NCBI GenBank assembly: GCA_021817875.1
Contig: JAKAFQ010000030.1
Location: 1-15,776, forward strand
Origin: Pseudomonadota bacterium
GTDB taxonomy: Bacteria > Pseudomonadota > Gammaproteobacteria > Steroidobacterales > Steroidobacteraceae
Direction of reading: 5' to 3'
DNA: 15,776 bases
In this document: piece by piece, positions 1 to 7,466 of the stretch
How positions within the stretch are numbered: position 1 is the first letter of the stretch
Layout: every line of letters begins with the position of its first letter
Translations under genes and position numbers: made by a program
The notes under the pieces: model-generated
Databases searched by the model: none
The model's input: the letters and a program-made list of their open reading frames with translations, nothing else
What the model was told of the DNA's origin: nothing

Positions 1-2099
1 GTCAGCGAGGCATCGCCCATGGCGTAGGCGCGCTGCGAGGTGTCCGGATGATTGAAAATGTCGAAATAGAATCTCGACTGGTATTTGCCGTCGATCTGCG
101 CGGTGAGCGCCGCGCCGTTCGGCAGGTCCAGGGTATGCTGCAGCGAAGCCGTCGCCGACGCCGCCGGCGCATTCGGCAGATAGTCGCCGGACAGCGGCGT
201 ACTCAGCCCCGTGCTCGCATCGACGGCGCTGCCGCTGATGAACTTCGCGTGCAACCAGGTGGCATTGAGGTTGAAGCGGGTCCGCGGTGTGAGCAGATAG
301 GCGATCTGTCCCTCTGCTCCATAGTCATCGGCGTTGCCGGCATTGAACACCCCGGTGGCGCTGCCGCTGATCACGTGGGTGTACTGGCTGGCCTGATACC
401 CATCGTACTTCATGTCGAACAGCGACAGATCCGCCTCCAGCCGATGGTGCAGCAGAGTGTTCTTGGTGCCCACCTCGAAGGACTTGACCGTCTCCGGCCC
501 GTAATTGACCGATGGCGCCGAACCGTTCGAATTGAACCCGCCCGCCTTGTAGCCGGTATCGTATTTCGCATACACCATGGTGGCGCTGGTCGGATACCAG
601 TTGATACCCAGGTGATAGGTCGTCTTCGACTCCGTGATGTTGCCATTTCCGGGCGTCACGACCGTCGGCGGCGTCCCGACGCAGCCGAGCGCGCCGTAAA
701 GGAAGGGCGGAATGCCCGCAATCGGGCAGTTCAGGTACGCGTTACCGTTGCGCGCCTTGTGATCCCTGGTATACCGCAGGCCTGCCGACACCTTGAGTTT
801 GCGCGTCAGACTGTACTGCACCTGCCCGAAGCCGGCTTCGGACGTGGTGAGCACGCCATAGTGAAAATCGATGAGATACAGCCCGTTGTACGGTCCGCCT
901 TCCTCCTTCAGTCCGGACGAGAGCGGGCTGTTGCGCTCGCGGAAGTAAAATCCGCCCACCTGCCAGAACAGCCTGGAATCCGGCGCCGAGGTCAAGCGGA
1001 TTTCCTCGTTCTGCGTACCGGGATTCTCGTTCTGGATGAACTGTGTCGGCGGATTGGCCGTCTGCGGGTAGAGAGTCGAGTCCGTCTGGTGCTGATACTG
1101 CACGCTGTCGTAACCACCCAGATAGGTGAGCATCAGGCCGCCGGGCAGATCCTTCTGGATGAATCGCCACTGATAACGCGTATCGGTCATGCCGAGACTG
1201 AACGGCGCGTACAGCGGAAAGCCGCTCGCCCGCGCGTAGGGGATCGCCGGCGTGACACCGCCGCTCACACCGCGCCCGCTGGTGCCGAGCGGCCCGGTGT
1301 ACGCCACGTCTCCGGTGCCGGACTCCTGCGAGTGCTGGATCTCCAGCCAGCCGTCGAAGCCGGCCCACGGCTGAAACGCCAGCTGCAGCCGTACCGCGCG
1401 GTTGTTCGCATTGTCGCCGTTTTCAAAGCCCGGATTGCGCCGATAACCCTGATGGTAGGTGGACTCGGCCGAAATACGCGCCTGAAGGTGAGCACCCAGG
1501 GGGACGTTGAGCGCTCCTTCGAACAGCTCCGCGCCATAGTTCCCCGCGTCCGCGGTCAGATAGCCGCCGAATTTCTTCGTCGGCTTCTGCGTGATGATAT
1601 TGATGACGCCGCCGGCCGCATTGCGCCCGTAAAGTGTCCCCTGAGGTCCTTTCAGCACCTCGATCTGCTGCAGATCGAACAGCGAGGCGAACAGATCGTA
1701 CGAGCGGTTCGTAAAGAACCCGTCCTCCGAGATCGCCACGGCCGGATCACCGGTTTCGGTGACATCGGTGCTGGCGATGCCCCGGATCGCGACGTAAGCC
1801 GATCCGGTCTGCGTCGTGAAGTTGATGCTCGGATCGATGGTGGTCAGCGACCGGATGCTGGTGACGCCCTGCCTGCGCAGTTGCCCGCCGCTGTAGACAC
1901 TCATCGAAATCGCGGTCTTCTGCGCGCTCTCCCGGTGCTTCTCTGCGGTCACGATCACTTCCTGCAGCATGTCGGCCGGCCCGGATGCGCCCGGCCCGGC
2001 GACACCCCGCGCCGGGTTCTGTGCCAGCGCCACGCTGCTGATCGCGCCCAGCGCCGCAAGACTCACCCATGGGAACAAGGAACGTTTCGTCAGTTGCAT
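1..2099 (-). CDS. TonB-dependent outer-membrane receptor (TBDR1), 3' end cut by window
   Basis: Outer-membrane beta-barrel receptor for energised uptake of a ligand, probably a glycan fragment given the neighbours. About 699 residues are visible; the last barrel strands lie beyond the window start. ATG at 2099 is preceded by AGGGGA (2108-2113) with 8-nt spacing. Residues 1-26 form a Sec signal peptide ending SSVALA/QNP. A TonB-box-like segment LQEVIVTAEK follows at 45-54. The plug domain then shows the family motifs QQIEVLKGPQGTLYGRNAAG and GGVINIITQKP. Barrel features include TYLGGYD, YAKYDTGYKAGGFN and LNATWLHAK. The last readable residues are RFYFDIFNHPDTSQRAYAMG. It diverges from the GH3 gene and has its own promoter at 2142-2169 with a GalR-like operator. 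It is a paralogue of the receptor at 11080-13383. The family call is firm; the substrate is inference. Confidence 0.95.
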   Translation of the reverse strand, partial: MQLTKRSLFPWVSLAALGAISSVALAQNPARGVAGPGASGPADMLQEVIVTAEKHRESAQKTAISMSVYSGGQLRRQGVTSIRSLTTIDPSINFTTQTGSAYVAIRGIASTDVTETGDPAVAISEDGFFTNRSYDLFASLFDLQQIEVLKGPQGTLYGRNAAGGVINIITQKPTKKFGGYLTADAGNYGAELFEGALNVPLGAHLQARISAESTYHQGYRRNPGFENGDNANNRAVRLQLAFQPWAGFDGWLEIQHSQESGTGDVAYTGPLGTSGRGVSGGVTPAIPYARASGFPLYAPFSLGMTDTRYQWRFIQKDLPGGLMLTYLGGYDSVQYQHQTDSTLYPQTANPPTQFIQNENPGTQNEEIRLTSAPDSRLFWQVGGFYFRERNSPLSSGLKEEGGPYNGLYLIDFHYGVLTTSEAGFGQVQYSLTRKLKVSAGLRYTRDHKARNGNAYLNCPIAGIPPFLYGALGCVGTPPTVVTPGNGNITESKTTYHLGINWYPTSATMVYAKYDTGYKAGGFNSNGSAPSVNYGPETVKSFEVGTKNTLLHHRLEADLSLFDMKYDGYQASQYTHVISGSATGVFNAGNADDYGAEGQIAYLLTPRTRFNLNATWLHAKFISGSAVDASTGLSTPLSGDYLPNAPAASATASLQHTLDLPNGAALTAQIDGKYQSRFYFDIFNHPDTSQRAYAMGDASL

Positions 2100-2141
2100 G
2101 GATATTTTCCCCTGCGGCCGGCCGGCCGCCCCTCGTGCCGA

Positions 2142-2169
2142 ATTTTAATGCAATCGTTTACACTGGCAA
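2142..2169 (-). promoter_or_regulatory. TBDR1 promoter with operator in the spacer
   Basis: Read on the minus strand: -35 TTGCCA (2164-2169), 16-bp spacer, -10 TAAAAT (2142-2147), expected start near 2135, leader of about 35 nt to the ATG at 2099. The spacer is almost filled by the operator-like sequence TGTAAACGATTGCA. The same arrangement, with the same spacer length, occurs at 13445-13472 before the other receptor. The hexamers are seen by eye and are not experimentally mapped. Confidence 0.7.
2149..2162. promoter_or_regulatory. GalR/LacI-type operator O1
   Basis: Plus-strand sequence TGCAATCGTTTACA, an imperfect dyad with a central CG (10 of 14 positions symmetric). It lies between the -35 and -10 of TBDR1, so a bound repressor would block RNA polymerase. 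It is identical to 13452-13465, with identity extending over 17 bp (TAATGCAATCGTTTACA). From memory, E. coli gal operator OE is GTGTAAACGATTCCAC; the 16-mer here reads GTGTAAACGATTGCAT on the minus strand, 14 of 16 the same. The likely binder is the regulator encoded at 8942-10021. Confidence 0.72.
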
Positions 2170-2180
2170 GAGGGACGGGA

Positions 2181-2217
2181 TGACGGACGTCAGCATCGGC
2201 TGCGGCGGCCGATGCTG
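2181..2217. repeat. Two adjacent DNA dyads between divergent genes
   Basis: Dyad A is TGACGGACGTCA (2181-2192), with 5-bp perfect arms around GA. Dyad B has a perfect 10-bp arm CAGCATCGGC (2191-2200) and its complement GCCGATGCTG (2208-2217), with a 7-nt loop TGCGGCG. Neither is followed by a T-run on either strand, so a terminator is unlikely. They lie upstream of the -35 of TBDR1 and before the GH3 start, so they could bind an activator or second regulator. The symmetry is seen; the role is unknown. Confidence 0.45.
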
Positions 2218-2249
2218 CTGTTGGGATTGGCGCGAAATTTAATGGGTCA

Positions 2250-2265
2250 CATCAATAGGTTACAC
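2250..2265. promoter_or_regulatory. Weak operator-like site before GH3
   Basis: The minus-strand reading is GTGTAACCTATTGATG, matching the receptor operator GTGTAAACGATTGCAT at 11 of 16 positions, including the GTGTAA half-site. It ends 2 bp before the ATG at 2268 and lies just downstream of a possible -10 TTTAAT (2238-2243); no good -35 is visible. If real it would act as a roadblock or near-start operator for GH3 and would favour the ATG at 2283 as the translated start. The match is modest and could be chance. Confidence 0.3.
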
Positions 2266-2267
2266 TT

Positions 2268-4946
2268 ATGAGACACCGTCCCATGAATGCCACCGCACGG
2301 CCATCGTTCCGCTGGATCCTCGCCGTGGCATGCGCTCTCGGCCTGGCGCCGGGCGTTTCATTGGGTAATTCTGCTCGTGTAAACGATATTCTGCGCCGCA
2401 TGCCGCTGCGCGAGCTGATTCGCAGGGTGCACGGTGAGCGTGAGGCGGCGGCACGCTACCAGGGCCAGGCGGGCTATCTCGCCGGCGACCGGGCGCTCGG
2501 GCTGCGCGCGCTGCGGTTCGCCGACGGACCGCCCGGGGTGCTGACTCGGCGGCGGGCCACCGCGCTCACCTGCACGATGGGATTGGCCGCGACCTTCAGC
2601 CGACGGGACGCCTATCGGAACGGTAGGGTCGTGGGCCGAGACGCCCGGGCCCTGGGCATTCAGGTTGCGCTGCAACCGTTCATCAACCTGATGCGCGATC
2701 CGGCCTGGGTGCGCGCCTACAATACCTATGGCGAGGATCCGCTGCTCACCGGTGAGATCGGCGCCGCCGTGATCCGTGGCATCCAGAGCGAGGGCGTCAT
2801 GGCGGAGGCCAAGCACTTCATCGCGTATGACGGCGCGAACGCTGTCGTGGTCGGCGCGCAGGCGCTTCACGAAATCTATGCGGAGCCGTTCCGCTACGCC
2901 GTGCGCGCAGGCGTCGCGTCGATCATGTGCTCGTATAACCGGATCAATGGCCATTATGCCTGCGACGATTCGGCGACCCTGCGCGGTCTGTTGCGGGACC
3001 GTTGGCGATTCGACGGTTTCGTCACCTCCGACTGGGGCGCGACCCATGCCGCGTCTTTCATCAATTCCGGCCTCGACCTCGAGATGCCGGGCTCGGTACT
3101 GCGCTATCTGCCGTGTTATTTCTGCGCGACCGTGCCGCCGCCGCGACCGATCCCGCCCGGCGGCGTTCCTTTCGCACCCTCCGCGTTCCATATTCCCGAG
3201 GAGCCCGCCACCGCTGTGTTCCACATGCCGCCGCTCGCACCCGCCCACGGGATGCTCGCGGCGATCGCGCACGGCACGGTGCGCGTTTCCCGGATCCGGT
3301 CTGCAGCACGCCACATACTGGTGCAGATGCAGCGGTTCGGGTGGATCGGGCACGCTGACACCGTCCCCGGCGTGTCGCCGGTTCCTTTCGCCGCCGACCT
3401 GCCGATCGTCGAGCGGACGGCCGAAGACGCGGCGGTTCTTCTGAAGAATGACCGGCACATCCTGCCGCTGGCCGCATCTGACCTGCGCTCGCTCGCATTG
3501 ATCGGCCCCGGCGCCGGGCAGGTGATCGCCGTAGGTCAATCCGGCGAGCGCTCCCTGGGTTTCCCCGACCGGGACGTGAGCCCGCTGCAGGCTTTGCGGC
3601 AGTGGGCTCGCCGGGTCAGGGGGGCTCATATCCGCTTTGCCGTGGCTGACGACATGACCGGAGTGCCGGTTCCCGCCGCGCGGCTGACGCACGCCGGCCA
3701 GCCCGGGCTGATCCGGATCGTCGACGGCGGCAGGGCGGGTCCGGTAGAGCGCATGCTCGACTTCACCCTCGAGTCTCATCGAGCCTTGCCGCCTGGCAGC
3801 AGCCATGAGTGGCGGGGGACGCTCGACATCCCGCGGACCGGGACCTACTGGCTGTACCTGCAACTGCTCGGCTGCAGTGGCGAGCTCAGAATCGATCACC
3901 ATCGGGTGGCGGCGAGCGCCAACCTGCTGCTGCACGGGGACTTTCTCCAGGCTGCGCAGGACAACGTGCTGCCCACGACGGACAACCTGGACAACGTGCG
4001 CGTGGCGCTCAGGCTCACCCAGGGAAAGCACCGCATCACGGTCATTGAGCACGGCGACGCATCCGGACGCCCCGTCCAGCTGCGCCTGAACTGGCTCACG
4101 CCGGCGGCTCGCGCCCGTGATCTGCGCGCTGCGATTGCTGCGGCGAAGCGGGCCCGGACCGTCATCGTGTTTGCCTGGAGCCGGGGCCGCCCCGCCTACA
4201 CGCTTCCAGGTCACCAGAACCGACTCATCGAAGCCGTTGCCGCCGTCAATCCACGCACCATCGTCGTGCTCAACACCTCTCAGCCGCTCGCGCTGCCCTG
4301 GCTGCACCAGGTCCGTGCGGTGCTGGAGATGTGGTACCCCGGGGACGGCGGAGGACTCGCCACCGCAAACCTGCTCTGCGGCAGAGCCGACCCGTCCGGG
4401 CACCTTCCATTCACCTGGGGCCGCACCCTGCAGCAGTATGTGTCCCATGACCCCGCGCACCCCGATCGCTCCTCGGCCGGCGTCGACGGGATCACGCACT
4501 TCTCCGAGGGCATCTTCATCGGCTATCGATGGTTCGATCAGCAGAAGATCACCCCGCTGTTCCCGTTCGGATACGGCCTGTCCTATACGCGTTTCAATTA
4601 CAGCAACCTGCAGGTCCGGCGGATCCCCGCCGCAGGACTGCGCGTCCGGTTCGTGGTCCGAAACGTGGGGCAATACCCCGGAACCGCCGTGCCGCAGGTC
4701 TATCTCGGGGCGCCGCCCCCGCAGGCCGGTGCGCCGCAGTTTGCCGTGCGCGCGCTCGCCGCATTCACCCGGGTGCCCCTGGCGCCCGGTGCGAGCCGCG
4801 CCGTGGCGCTACGGATTCCGCTCCGCCAGCTGCAATACTGGTCGACGCAAGCGCACGACTGGAGATTGGCGCGCGGCGGACGGTCCGTTTACGTCGCGAG
4901 CTCCTCGCGCAGCGTCGAGCTTCAGACCCGTGTTGCGCTGCACTGA
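2268..4946 (+). CDS. Secreted glycoside hydrolase family 3 (GH3) with PA14-like insert
   Basis: Exported GH3 protein of 892 residues, beta-glucosidase/beta-xylosidase type by family. Residues 1-33 look like a signal peptide (WILAVACALGLAPGVSLG). The N-terminal TIM barrel covers about 35-345. It has KHF at 182-184 in the family's KH site, MCSYNRING near 220-228, and the nucleophile motif SDW with Asp255 (VTSDWGATH). The alpha/beta sandwich is interrupted by a PA14-like domain at about 475-615. It resumes with LPGHQNRLIEAVAAVNPRTIVVLNT and LEMWYPGDGG. A fibronectin-III-like domain (about 790-885) follows PLFPFGYGLSYTRF. Oddity: where PA14-type GH3 enzymes have W-x-SEG-x-DR with the acid/base Glu, this has AWSRGRPAY with Arg639 and about two residues missing. 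Activity may therefore be altered. ATG at 2268 has only a weak AGG upstream; ATG at 2283 is an alternative. It is divergent from TBDR1 and convergent with the isomerase gene. Confidence 0.92.
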   Translation: MRHRPMNATARPSFRWILAVACALGLAPGVSLGNSARVNDILRRMPLRELIRRVHGEREAAARYQGQAGYLAGDRALGLRALRFADGPPGVLTRRRATALTCTMGLAATFSRRDAYRNGRVVGRDARALGIQVALQPFINLMRDPAWVRAYNTYGEDPLLTGEIGAAVIRGIQSEGVMAEAKHFIAYDGANAVVVGAQALHEIYAEPFRYAVRAGVASIMCSYNRINGHYACDDSATLRGLLRDRWRFDGFVTSDWGATHAASFINSGLDLEMPGSVLRYLPCYFCATVPPPRPIPPGGVPFAPSAFHIPEEPATAVFHMPPLAPAHGMLAAIAHGTVRVSRIRSAARHILVQMQRFGWIGHADTVPGVSPVPFAADLPIVERTAEDAAVLLKNDRHILPLAASDLRSLALIGPGAGQVIAVGQSGERSLGFPDRDVSPLQALRQWARRVRGAHIRFAVADDMTGVPVPAARLTHAGQPGLIRIVDGGRAGPVERMLDFTLESHRALPPGSSHEWRGTLDIPRTGTYWLYLQLLGCSGELRIDHHRVAASANLLLHGDFLQAAQDNVLPTTDNLDNVRVALRLTQGKHRITVIEHGDASGRPVQLRLNWLTPAARARDLRAAIAAAKRARTVIVFAWSRGRPAYTLPGHQNRLIEAVAAVNPRTIVVLNTSQPLALPWLHQVRAVLEMWYPGDGGGLATANLLCGRADPSGHLPFTWGRTLQQYVSHDPAHPDRSSAGVDGITHFSEGIFIGYRWFDQQKITPLFPFGYGLSYTRFNYSNLQVRRIPAAGLRVRFVVRNVGQYPGTAVPQVYLGAPPPQAGAPQFAVRALAAFTRVPLAPGASRAVALRIPLRQLQYWSTQAHDWRLARGGRSVYVASSSRSVELQTRVALH
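2377..2391. promoter_or_regulatory. Operator-like sequence inside the GH3 reading frame
   Basis: GTGTAAACGAT (2377-2387) is an 11-bp exact match to one side of the TBDR1 operator, followed by a diverged ATTC. It falls in codons R37-V-N-D-I41, just after the signal peptide, and uses the codon GTA, which looks out of keeping with the GC-rich codon use around it. It sits about 230 bp from O1 and could be an auxiliary operator for looping. The match could also be chance because only one side of the dyad is good. Confidence 0.3.
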
Positions 4947-5018
4947 GCGCCAGCGCGTCTCACCGCCCGCGAATCGCCCCGCGGGTGCCGCCAGCCGCGG
5001 CCGCCGTCCTCACCACCC

Positions 5019-5045
5019 CGGCTCGATCAGAACCCGGGCGAGCCG
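5019..5045. terminator. Possible hairpin between convergent genes
   Basis: The 104-bp gap between the GH3 stop and the isomerase stop holds a perfect 7-bp inverted repeat, CGGCTCG (5019-5025) and CGAGCCG (5039-5045), with a 13-nt loop. There is no T-run on either side, so if it terminates transcription it does so weakly. The position between two convergent 3' ends is the main support. Confidence 0.22.
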
Positions 5046-5050
5046 CGGCG

Positions 5051-6103
5051 TCAGAGCCCGAGGAGTCTGCGCAGGCGCGCCGCATCCGCCGCGCCGCCGG
5101 CAAAGTCGTCGAACGCGCGTTCCGTGACCCGGATGATGTGATCGCGGATGAAAGGCGCGCCTTCCCGGGCGCCATCCTCCGGATGCTTCAGACAGCACTC
5201 CCACTCGAGAACGGCCCAACCCGGATAGTCGTACTGGGCCAGCTTGCTGAAAATCGCGGTGAAATCGACCTGGCCGTCACCGAGGGAACGGAACCGCCCT
5301 GCGCGGTCGACCCAGTCCTGGTATCCCCCGTATACGCCCGTACGTCCATTGGGGCGGAATTCCGCATCCTTCACGTGAAAACACTTGATGCGTGTGTGGT
5401 AGATGTCGATGAAAGACAGGTAATCGAGCTGCTGCAGCACAAAATGGCTGGGATCGAACAGAATGTTCGCCCGTGGATGCCCCCCGACCGCCTCGAGAAA
5501 GCGTTCGAAACTCGCACCGTCGTGCAGATCCTCGCCCGGATGCAGTTCGAACGCCACATCGACGCCGGCCTCATCGAACGCGTCCAGGATGGGCCGCCAG
5601 CGCCGTGCGAGTTCCGTGAACGCCGCATCGATCAGCCCCGCCGGCCGCTGCGGCCAGGGATAAAACAGGTGCCAGGCAAATGCGCCCGAGAAGGTCGCAT
5701 GCGCCTGTAACGACAGGTTGCGGCTCGCGCGCGCCGCGAGCTTCATCTGATTCGTCGCCCATTCCTGCCGCTGCCGCGGCTTGCCGTGGAATTCGGCCGG
5801 CGCGAAGCCCTCGAACAGTTCATCGTACGCCGGGTGAGTCGCGACGAGCTGTCCCTGCAGATGCGTCGCCAGCTCGCTCACCACCAGACCGTGAGCCGCG
5901 AGCACGCCCTGCAGTTCGGCGCAATACTCCTTGCTGGCGGCCGCCGTCTCGAGATCAAACAGGCGTTTGTCCCAGCTCGGGATCTGCACGGCTTTATAGC
6001 CGAGATCGGCGGCCCACCGCGCCATGTGTTCCAGAGTGTCGAATGGCGCCGAGTCGGATGCGAACTGGGCGAGAAAAATTCCGGGGCCTTTGAGTGTCTT
6101 CAT
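5051..6103 (-). CDS. Sugar phosphate isomerase/epimerase-like TIM-barrel protein
   Basis: Cytoplasmic xylose-isomerase-like TIM-barrel protein (AP-endonuclease family 2 fold, Pfam PF01261), 350 residues, no signal peptide. Metal-site motifs of the fold are visible: E186 and H188 in FELHPGED, D217 and H220 in LFDPSH, H243 in FHVKD, and E300 in VLEWE. The protein is intact from MKTLKGPGIFLAQF to the C-terminal RRLLGL. ATG at 6103 lies 10 bp after the stop of the Gfo/Idh gene, so the two are co-transcribed. Family members isomerise or epimerise sugars, inosose or keto-sugars; some partner with Gfo/Idh oxidoreductases in keto-sugar or 3-keto-glycoside chemistry. I recognise this as a frequently paired set but cannot assign the substrate. 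Confidence 0.88.
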   Translation of the reverse strand: MKTLKGPGIFLAQFASDSAPFDTLEHMARWAADLGYKAVQIPSWDKRLFDLETAAASKEYCAELQGVLAAHGLVVSELATHLQGQLVATHPAYDELFEGFAPAEFHGKPRQRQEWATNQMKLAARASRNLSLQAHATFSGAFAWHLFYPWPQRPAGLIDAAFTELARRWRPILDAFDEAGVDVAFELHPGEDLHDGASFERFLEAVGGHPRANILFDPSHFVLQQLDYLSFIDIYHTRIKCFHVKDAEFRPNGRTGVYGGYQDWVDRAGRFRSLGDGQVDFTAIFSKLAQYDYPGWAVLEWECCLKHPEDGAREGAPFIRDHIIRVTERAFDDFAGGAADAARLRRLLGL

Positions 6104-6113
6104 ATTCCGCTGC

Positions 6114-7253
6114 TCAATCCACCTGAACCCATGCCGAACGCGCGCTGCTCTCGATCGCCCTCTCGATGAAGGTCATGCCACGAACCGCCGCTTCGATGCC
6201 GCAGAGCGTGTCGCTCCACGCCTGCTCATCGCCCTCGTCACGTCGGCGCACAAGCCCGGCGAACTCCCGATAGATATTGGCGAAGGCCTCGATGTACCCC
6301 TCCGGATGACCCGCGGGCAGGCGGGTCGCACGCCTGGCGGTGGCGCCCAGATATCCGCAGCCCGCATGCCGCGTTTCCGTCGGCCGGTCCGGCCAGTGAA
6401 CCGTCAGGCGATTCGGTTCCTCCTGCTTCCAACTGATCGATCCCTTGCTGCCGTACACGCGCAGCTCGAGTCGGTTGCGCTCGCCGATCGCGATCTGACT
6501 GGCGTGCAGCACCCCCGGCGCGCCATTGGCGAGGCGCAGCAGAACGTTGCAGTCGTCATCCAGCGCGCGCCCGGGCGCGATGCGCGACAGCACGGCGGAG
6601 ATGGCCGCCACGTTCTGACCGGTGACATATTCGACGAGATTGAAGGCGTGGACGCCGATATCACCAATGCAGCCGCCGGCTCCCGCCCGGGCCGGGTCGG
6701 TCCGCCAGGCCGCCTGAGGGTTACCGCTCAATTCGAGGCGCTCGCTGAGCCAGCCCTGGGTGTACTCGACGACCACCTTGCGGATCTCTCCGATGGCGCC
6801 GCTGCGGCAGATGTCCCGCGCCTCTCGCACCAGCGGATAGCCGGTATAGGTGTGGGTCAGAACATAGAGTTTCCCGCTGCGAATCACCTCGTCGCGCAGA
6901 GCCACGGCTTCCCGAAGTGTGGCCGTGGCGGGCTTATCGCTCACGACGTGAAAACCGGCCCGGAGCGCCGCGCATGCCGCCTCGAAATGCAGCGCGTTTG
7001 GCGTCACGATCGCCACGAAGTCCGCCGGTTGCCGGTGCTGCGCCTCGCGCGCCAGCATTTGCGGATAGTCCGGGTAAGCGCGTTCGGCAGCGATACGATA
7101 ATTTCGACCGGCCTCGACCGATTTCTCCGGCCGGGAGCTGAACGCACCGGCCACCAGCTCGATGTCCCCGTCGAGCTGCGCTGCCATGACGTGCACCGGG
7201 CCAATGAACGATCCGGGCCCTCCTCCCACCATCGCCATCCGACATCGACGCAT
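6114..7253 (-). CDS. Gfo/Idh/MocA-family NAD(P)-dependent oxidoreductase
   Basis: Cytoplasmic dehydrogenase-like protein of 379 residues, expected to oxidise or reduce a sugar or glycoside hydroxyl. The Rossmann motif is [10 protein letters not shown] (9-18). The family EKP motif appears as DKP (106-108, Lys107). The substrate-side motif GDIGVH places Asp198 and His202 at the expected catalytic positions. I chose ATG at 7253 because it has AGAGG (7259-7263) with 5-nt spacing and gives the typical N-terminus [12 protein letters not shown]. The frame also opens at ATG 7295, but that codon lies inside the operator and -10 region and would add 14 odd residues. It is the first gene of an operon with the TIM-barrel isomerase (10-bp gap). 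Substrate and cofactor preference are not readable. Confidence 0.9.
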   Translation of the reverse strand: MRRCRMAMVGGGPGSFIGPVHVMAAQLDGDIELVAGAFSSRPEKSVEAGRNYRIAAERAYPDYPQMLAREAQHRQPADFVAIVTPNALHFEAACAALRAGFHVVSDKPATATLREAVALRDEVIRSGKLYVLTHTYTGYPLVREARDICRSGAIGEIRKVVVEYTQGWLSERLELSGNPQAAWRTDPARAGAGGCIGDIGVHAFNLVEYVTGQNVAAISAVLSRIAPGRALDDDCNVLLRLANGAPGVLHASQIAIGERNRLELRVYGSKGSISWKQEEPNRLTVHWPDRPTETRHAGCGYLGATARRATRLPAGHPEGYIEAFANIYREFAGLVRRRDEGDEQAWSDTLCGIEAAVRGMTFIERAIESSARSAWVQVD

Positions 7254-7280
7254 CGCGGCCTCTGCAGTCTTTATTCTGGA

Positions 7281-7315
7281 TGTAAACGTTATCATCCCGC
7301 ACTCTCACCGGTCAA
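7281..7315 (-). promoter_or_regulatory. Gfo/Idh operon promoter with operator O2
   Basis: Minus strand: -35 TTGACC (7310-7315), 16-bp spacer, -10 GATAAC (7288-7293), expected start near 7281 and a 28-nt leader to ATG 7253. The operator-like site TGTAAACGTTATCA occupies 7281-7294 (plus-strand reading) and matches the receptor operators at 11 of 14 positions. Here it covers the -10 and start site rather than the spacer. This places the oxidoreductase/isomerase operon under the same regulator, by inference. Confidence 0.6.
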
Positions 7316-7466
7316 TCGCCGTGCGGGATCGGCAGGCAGAGGCCTGCGCGGCCCGGCCGGACGCCGCCGATCGAGCGCGCCCGGGATGGAAACGCGTGCA
7401 TCAAGCGGCGGCTCCTGTGCCGGATGCGACTGCCTCTTTCCGCATGGTCGGCATCGGAACGCGGCA

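Noticed and set aside
48..2183. Long open plus-strand frame (711 codons)
   Set aside because: It is antisense to TBDR1, which shows a full signal peptide, TonB-box-like segment and plug motifs. The plus frame gives an Arg/Val-rich sequence with no domain and arises from GC-rich codon use.
2191..2217. Hairpin as an intrinsic terminator
   Set aside because: Perfect stem but no T-run on either strand, and it lies between two divergent starts where no transcript needs to end.
2358..4673. Long open minus-strand frame (771 codons)
   Set aside because: Antisense to the GH3 gene, whose catalytic and structural motifs are in the plus frame. No ribosome site and no recognisable domain.
7320..7380. 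CAGGC/GCCTG small hairpin after the MFS gene
   Set aside because: Only a 5-bp stem with no T-run; too weak to call a terminator.
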